Shown: positions 6,868 to 10,551 of the stretch, piece by piece | Layout of the letters: each line of letters opens with the position of its first letter | Position numbering within the stretch: the first letter of the stretch is position 1 | Assembly (NCBI GenBank): GCA_028702395.1 | Contig: JAQVOV010000050.1 | Coordinates: 1-10,551 of the forward strand | Source of the DNA: Candidatus Omnitrophota bacterium | GTDB lineage: Bacteria; Omnitrophota; Gorgyraeia; JABMRN01 | Length of the DNA stretch: 10,551 nucleotides | Reading direction: 5' to 3' | Notes under the pieces: model-generated | Told to the model about the DNA's origin: nothing | The model's database searches: none | Seen by the model: only the letters and a program-made list of their open reading frames with translations | Made by a program: the position numbers and the translations under genes

Positions 6868-6890
6868 TTATAGTTCTCCTGTGTGTTTGC

Positions 6891-6925
6891 GCTACGCGCT
6901 ACGAGCCACGCGCTTCGAGCTTTTA
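6891..6925. repeat. Heptamer array in the ftsH leader (GCTACGM type)
   Basis: Five consecutive 7-base units start at 6891, 6898, 6905, 6912 and 6919. The first four follow GCTACGC/GCTACGA with one or two substitutions; the last is degraded. The array lies 24-58 bases before the ftsH start codon and downstream of the candidate promoter, so it would be transcribed into the 5' leader. Confidence 0.75.
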
Positions 6926-6990
6926 TAATCATATAAATCTCTCTTCACGTAACACCTGACTAGCCGATTTGTACTTTAATTTTGGGTTTA

Positions 6991-7019
6991 AGTTTACCAA
7001 ATATATATATACTTTGCAA
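6991..7019 (-). promoter_or_regulatory. Candidate sigma70-type promoter of ftsH (extended -10)
   Basis: On the minus strand, TTGCAA (7019-7014; 4 of 6 matches to the -35 consensus) is followed by exactly 17 bases and TAAACT (6996-6991; 4 of 6), with TGG directly before it as an extended -10. It would give an ftsH leader of roughly 115-120 bases. The call is by eye only, and AT-rich DNA gives many chance matches. Confidence 0.45.
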
Positions 7020-7026
7020 CAGAATT

Positions 7027-7194
7027 CGTTAAGCGTTAAACGTTAAGCGTTATGCGTTATACGTATGTCGTACGGTTAATCAGACTCTAGATCCCGTCCT
7101 GTTGGTAAAACCGGAAAACAGTTTATACAGTCCCATTAACCTTCTTGCTTCTTGCCTCTTGCCTCTTGCCTCTTGTGTCTAAGTCCTATTCCCC
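7027..7194. repeat. Composite intergenic element, copy 2 (downstream of tilS)
   Basis: Seven tandem 7-base units begin at 7027. The first five follow CGTTANN (to 7061), and two decayed CGTANNN units follow. CTCTAGATCCCG comes at 7085-7096, 23 bases after the fifth unit. The hairpin interior found in copy 1 is lost, leaving GGTAAAACCGGA at 7104-7115. Then come CCCATTAACC (7132-7141), five units of YTTCTTG/CCTCTTG type (7141-7175), and CCTATTCCCC (7185-7194), which lies inside the last codons of tilS. Same strand and module order as the copy at 4840-5001. Confidence 0.7.
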
Positions 7195-8186
7195 GTACGC
7201 CGTATAACAAGTGCTGTTTTAGTCCTACAGACCGTAACCTTACCAGGCATTTGCAATTCTTTTCCTGTTTGTCCATTCTTAAGAAGTTCCCTGATCTGTT
7301 TCCAATGAACAAAAGATAGTTTTTTTAAATTAGCCCCGACATCATCAAGAATATCCTTAATTATCTCCTTTTGCATTACATTAGATAAAAGGTAAATCCT
7401 GCTTAAAGGGATCTCAACTTTATTTTTTTCTTTTCGGCAATTCATTATCTGCTCAAGTTTTTTTTTGCCACTGTCAATAAAGTCTTTATCTTCTCTCAAA
7501 GATTCAGCCATCCGTGAAAGTGAAAAAATAATATTAGGATTATATTTTTCTAAATAGGGTAATATTTTTTTTCTTACAATATTCCTAAAATATATTTCTT
7601 CTTTGTTTGAACTATCTTCTTTGAACTCTATTTTTCCTTTTTTTAAAACATCAAGAACATCTTTTTTACTAAGCTCTATCATAGGTCTGATATAAGTAAT
7701 AGCCTTTTCTTTTCTCACGGGAGGGATACCAGTAAGTCCTCTTAAAGATGTTCCCTTAATAACCCTCATAAGAACTGTTTCTGCTTGATCATCAAGATTG
7801 TGTGCAGTAGCAATTTTATTCATTTTATTTTGTTTTGCTGTTTTTTCAAAAAAAGCATACCTTTTCTTTCTTGCAACTTCTTCAATAGAATACTTTTTAT
7901 CTTTTTTTATACAAAGTTTTGTTGTAAAATATTCAATACCTTTTTCCTTACATAAATTCTTTACAAACAAACTTTCCTGACTTGACTCTTTTCCTCTTAA
8001 CCCATGATCAATATTAGCAACATAAATATCGAACATTAATTCTTTTTTAAGATAAACTAAAGCATTCAATAAAAATACAGAATCAGCTCCTCCTGAAACT
8101 CCTACCAAAACTTTGTCTTCGGCAGATATCATATCATATTCTTTTATTGTTTTTCTTATTTGTGAGTACATTTGTTTTATATGCAT
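7179..8186 (-). CDS. tilS: tRNA(Ile)-lysidine synthetase
   Basis: This 335-residue N-type ATP pyrophosphatase ligates lysine to C34 of the CAU-anticodon tRNA-Ile, changing it to read AUA codons. The PP-loop SGGADS is at 31-36 after VLVGV. The family blocks NIDHGLRG, ATAHNLDDQAETVLMRVIKG, GLTGIPPVR and the DSSN-RN-IR-IPYLE pattern follow in order, then a shorter C-terminal extension (about 220-335) ending in the basic CRTKTALVIRR. It is shorter than E. coli TilS (about 430) and closer to the compact forms. An AGGG seven bases upstream of ATG supports the start. The last four sense codons (encoding GNRT) and the stop lie in or next to the repeat motif GGGGAATAGG. Adjacency to ftsH is also seen in Firmicutes. 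Confidence 0.95.
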   Translation of the reverse strand: MHIKQMYSQIRKTIKEYDMISAEDKVLVGVSGGADSVFLLNALVYLKKELMFDIYVANIDHGLRGKESSQESLFVKNLCKEKGIEYFTTKLCIKKDKKYSIEEVARKKRYAFFEKTAKQNKMNKIATAHNLDDQAETVLMRVIKGTSLRGLTGIPPVRKEKAITYIRPMIELSKKDVLDVLKKGKIEFKEDSSNKEEIYFRNIVRKKILPYLEKYNPNIIFSLSRMAESLREDKDFIDSGKKKLEQIMNCRKEKNKVEIPLSRIYLLSNVMQKEIIKDILDDVGANLKKLSFVHWKQIRELLKNGQTGKELQMPGKVTVCRTKTALVIRRTGNRT

Positions 8187-8257
8187 AATTTAACCCTACT
8201 TTTTCCTATAGCAAAAAAATTTCTTTGGATTATCCTGTCTTTTTTTATATTCTTTGA

Positions 8258-8339
8258 GGGCAGGCATGGGAGCCTGCCCCTACAAAACTCTATTCAGAAC
8301 CTTCCGCCCTTTTTACTTTTACCTTTTTCCTTTTTACTT
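8258..8339. repeat. GTAGGGGC palindrome plus AAGKAAA heptamer array (second copy)
   Basis: The palindrome GGGCAGGC/GCCTGCCC (8258-8265 with 8272-8279, loop of six) is flanked on the minus strand by GTAGGGGC. It is followed in plus-strand direction by a TTCAGAA-type linker and a 7-base array read on the minus strand from 8339 to 8305 (AAGTAAA, AAGGAAA, AAGGTAA, AAGTAAA, AAGGGCG). It aligns along its length with 1486-1570, but the inner palindrome bases are different. No left-hand array is seen, unlike the copy at 1431. It lies between the GT4 gene and tilS. Confidence 0.75.
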
Positions 8340-8355
8340 ATAAGTCTTATCACAC

Positions 8356-9561
8356 CTAAAGCACGCTCCTATAAACCCTTATCATATTACTACTGACAAT
8401 TTCCTTCGTGTAATGCTGCTCAACCATTTCACGGCCAGTATAACCAAATCTATGATTTAACCTCTTATCATCAAGAAGCTGTATTATTTTAGAAGCTAAT
8501 TTTTCAAAATCCCTAATTGGTATGACAAATCCATTAATACCATCTTTTATGACCTCAGGCATCCCGCCTGACTCAGTAACGATCATTGGTTTAGCTGATG
8601 CCATTGCCTCAAGCATTGTAAGCCCAAATGGTTCACTTACTGTTGAAGGATACAAACACACATCTGCTACCGAATATAAAGAAGGCATAAGGTCCAATGG
8701 ATAAGAATCAATAAGAACATTATTTCTCAATCCAAAAAAATCCACCAAATTGACCATATATGCTATATCTTTTTGTTGATGTGAACCCCAATCAATGATA
8801 TTTTTAGTGCCTGCTAAAACCAACATTGCATCAGGAAATCTTTCCTTTACCAATCGCATTGCTTTAATACTGATATCACATCCTTTTGCTAATCCCATAC
8901 GCGCAGGATGAAAAATGATCTTTTTGCCTTTTAGCTGCGGATAACTTTTATATACATTCTTGGGATTTTTATTGGTAATATATTTTTCATGGTCTATTCC
9001 ATGATGAATAACCGCGATCTTCCTGTCATCAACACCTGCACCCATAAGTTCTCTTTTGATAAAATGGCTAACTGCTATATATTTATCCCATTTGATATTT
9101 CTTGTAAGGTCCAGAAAAAGATTGTCATCCCAAGAATTATGCGCACTAATGATAAGTGGGATCCCTTTTATCCGTGCTAATTCCTCTAAGGTTTTTGCAT
9201 GCGGTTTACTGAAATAATGCATATTATGAGCATTGATTATATCTGGACGAACCTTATCAATAAAGCCAGAAAAGATACTTTTTATTTCTTTTTCTAAACC
9301 ATTGATACCTCTTTCGTTCAACCAATTCAGATCCATTATAGGTGTGCGGAAAATTTCTACACCATTTTCTTTATATCTATCTTCGCAGCCTTCAAAAGCT
9401 CCTGTCAAAATACTCACAGAATGACCCTGCTTTACCATTTCAGGCATTACAGTGATCAAATGCGTTTCTACTCCTCCTATGATAGGAGGATATCCCCAAT
9501 GAACATGGGCAATATTTAAACTTTTGTTTTTACCTTTAGTTTTACAAACCTGTTTTTTCAT
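8356..9561 (-). CDS. GT4-family glycosyltransferase (GT-B fold)
   Basis: This 401-residue cytoplasmic retaining glycosyltransferase transfers a sugar from an activated donor; donor and acceptor cannot be read from the sequence. The acceptor domain begins with IAHVHWGYPPIIGGVETH (17-34), containing the GG loop, and carries VIHHGID (184-190) before the linker. The donor domain starts at KKIIFHPARMGLAKG (213-227) with phosphate-binding Arg221 and Lys226. The E-x7-E motif is SEPFGLTMLE (Glu310 and Glu318), followed by SGGMPEVI and GINGFV. No signal peptide or membrane span is seen. AGGAG lies seven bases before ATG and overlaps the stop codon of the upstream GH65 gene (TAGGAG), so translation is likely coupled. 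This suggests work on the same disaccharide or glucan pathway. Confidence 0.9.
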   Translation of the reverse strand: MKKQVCKTKGKNKSLNIAHVHWGYPPIIGGVETHLITVMPEMVKQGHSVSILTGAFEGCEDRYKENGVEIFRTPIMDLNWLNERGINGLEKEIKSIFSGFIDKVRPDIINAHNMHYFSKPHAKTLEELARIKGIPLIISAHNSWDDNLFLDLTRNIKWDKYIAVSHFIKRELMGAGVDDRKIAVIHHGIDHEKYITNKNPKNVYKSYPQLKGKKIIFHPARMGLAKGCDISIKAMRLVKERFPDAMLVLAGTKNIIDWGSHQQKDIAYMVNLVDFFGLRNNVLIDSYPLDLMPSLYSVADVCLYPSTVSEPFGLTMLEAMASAKPMIVTESGGMPEVIKDGINGFVIPIRDFEKLASKIIQLLDDKRLNHRFGYTGREMVEQHYTKEIVSSNMIRVYRSVL

Positions 9562-9571
9562 GGTATGTCTC

Positions 9572-10551
9572 CTATCTTTGTATAGTTAACTGCTTATTAT
9601 TCACAAGCGTATATGTTTTATTAAAGACCTTTATTTTTACCCTTGAACATTTCAATGAAAGTTCACGTCTAACTCTTTTCCCAGGATCGATCTTAACAAG
9701 ATCTTTGTTAAGGTCAATATTAAGGGAAAAACCATGCCAGCTTATTTTGAATTTCAATGACCTTATTTGTTTTGGTAACCTAGGATAAATGCATAATGAG
9801 TTTTTAAAAACATTTACACCGGCAAATCCATGTATCAACATTTGCCAGGTCCCGCCTAAATTAGCTGCATGCATTCCCTCTTTTGTGTTTTTATGCAGAT
9901 CTTCAAGATCTGCATTTGAAGAAATGGAATAATATTTAAAAGCTTCTTTTGTTTTCCCTATTTTAGCTGCAACAATAGCATGCATTGACGGACTTAAAGA
10001 AGATTTATGAATTGTCATTGTCTGGTAATAATCATAATTTCTCTTCATTTGTTGAAGTGTGAACATTTCAGGTAAAGTGTATAAAAGCATAACAACATCC
10101 GCCTGTTTTATGAGTTTATACTGCCCGATAAATTTTAGTTCTATACTACTAGGTATCATAGGCATACCATTTATACCAAATTCATTTACAGGTATGGCTT
10201 TCAGAGATGAAAAACCATCAAACTGTTCTATTATACCGCTGCTTTTTTTGCCTATATGAATACAATCTATTATTTTCTTCCATCTATTAATCCTGCGTTT
10301 GTCAATTTTGAATTTATCAATCAGATCTTTATATAGCGTAGAATCATCATTCTTTATTTTTTGCAGTATGCTATAAGCAATAAAAATATTCCATCTTGCC
10401 ATAGCATTTGTATATGCATTATTGTTAACATTCTCGTGAAACTCATCAGGCCCTATTACATTACGTATTTCAAAATAATTATGCTTTTCATTATATACAA
10501 CCCTGCTTTCCCAAAACTTGGCAGTTTCTATTAAAATCTCATAACCATGTT
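9572..10551 (-). CDS. GH65 disaccharide phosphorylase, C-terminal part (5' end outside window)
   Basis: The reading frame is open to the window edge, giving 325 visible residues of a protein usually about 750-800 long, so an internal Met at 10402 is not the start. GH65 enzymes phosphorolyse alpha-linked disaccharides (maltose, trehalose, kojibiose or nigerose) to beta-glucose 1-phosphate and a sugar. Visible signatures are ETAKFWESR (visible residues 8-16), the catalytic block GPDEFHENVNNNAYTN (33-48) with the general-acid Glu36 (codon 10444-10442), KQADVVMLLY, and the phosphate-binding EGMHAANLGGTWQ. A C-terminal beta-sandwich-like region follows (about the last 90 residues). The stop TAG overlaps the ribosome-binding site of the GT4 gene. 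Substrate cannot be settled because the specificity loops lie upstream of the visible part. Confidence 0.95.
   Translation of the reverse strand, partial: HGYEILIETAKFWESRVVYNEKHNYFEIRNVIGPDEFHENVNNNAYTNAMARWNIFIAYSILQKIKNDDSTLYKDLIDKFKIDKRRINRWKKIIDCIHIGKKSSGIIEQFDGFSSLKAIPVNEFGINGMPMIPSSIELKFIGQYKLIKQADVVMLLYTLPEMFTLQQMKRNYDYYQTMTIHKSSLSPSMHAIVAAKIGKTKEAFKYYSISSNADLEDLHKNTKEGMHAANLGGTWQMLIHGFAGVNVFKNSLCIYPRLPKQIRSLKFKISWHGFSLNIDLNKDLVKIDPGKRVRRELSLKCSRVKIKVFNKTYTLVNNKQLTIQR

Larger units (their letters stand above)
6868..7178. other. 311-base tilS-ftsH intergenic region
   Basis: No gene is seen on either strand. Read along the minus strand it holds, in order, the composite repeat copy 2 (beginning in tilS and ending at 7027), a candidate promoter (7019-6991), an AT-rich untranslated stretch (about 6985-6926), a heptamer array (6925-6891) and the ftsH ribosome-binding site AGGAG (6880-6876). 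Confidence 0.7.

Noticed and set aside
7027..7175. Heptamer arrays as a CRISPR
   Set aside because: Units are 7 bases and directly adjacent, with no spacers and no cas genes in the window.
9572..10402. Complete 276-residue gene starting at ATG 10402
   Set aside because: The frame continues without a stop to the window edge and the upstream codons encode the GH65 catalytic block, so the ATG is internal.

Overview
The window is about 36% G+C by eye and bacterial. All ten protein genes and both tRNA genes lie on the minus strand, so transcription runs from high to low coordinates. The order tilS, ftsH, folP, cdaA, cdaR(ybbR), pdxJ, acpS, nnrD, tRNA-Thr, tRNA-Tyr, the AT-rich base composition and the many short intergenic repeats remind me of Candidatus Omnitrophota (Omnitrophica) genomes. 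That placement is memory-based inference at about 50% confidence; no rRNA or marker tree is available here.

Layout in the direction of transcription: (1) 10551-8356, a translationally coupled carbohydrate pair, with the C-terminal part of a GH65 disaccharide phosphorylase (cut by the window edge) followed by a GT4 glycosyltransferase. (2) 8186-7179, tilS (tRNA-Ile2 lysidine synthetase). (3) 6867-4993, ftsH (membrane AAA+ zinc protease), preceded by a candidate sigma70-type promoter at 6991-7019. (4) 4820-1581, a tight run of five genes, folP, cdaA, cdaR, pdxJ and acpS. Three junctions overlap by 4-7 bases and the fourth has a 9-base gap. It joins folate synthesis, c-di-AMP synthesis, vitamin B6 synthesis and acyl-carrier-protein activation. 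(5) 1410-556, nnrD (NAD(P)H-hydrate dehydratase), ending six bases before tRNA-Thr(TGT). (6) tRNA-Thr and then tRNA-Tyr(GTA), each followed at its CCA end by a related palindromic element.

The genes are ordinary housekeeping genes. The unusual part is the DNA between them. Most larger gaps hold short tandem arrays with unrelated sequences but the same 7-base period: AAGKAAA-type, CGTTANN-type, YTCTTGC-type, TTCTGGT-type and GCTACGM-type. Three two-copy element families are visible. One is a heptamer array plus GTAGGGGC palindrome (1431-1570 and 8258-8339). The second is a composite element with two heptamer arrays around a CTCTAGATCCCG hairpin (4840-5001 and 7027-7194), which runs into the stop codons of ftsH and tilS. 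The third is the element following each tRNA (about 24-116 and 342-474), whose outer stem shows compensatory base changes between copies. The tRNA-Tyr gene also has both partners of the normally invariant G18-U55 tertiary pair changed. I see no phage, transposase, CRISPR, toxin or defence gene.
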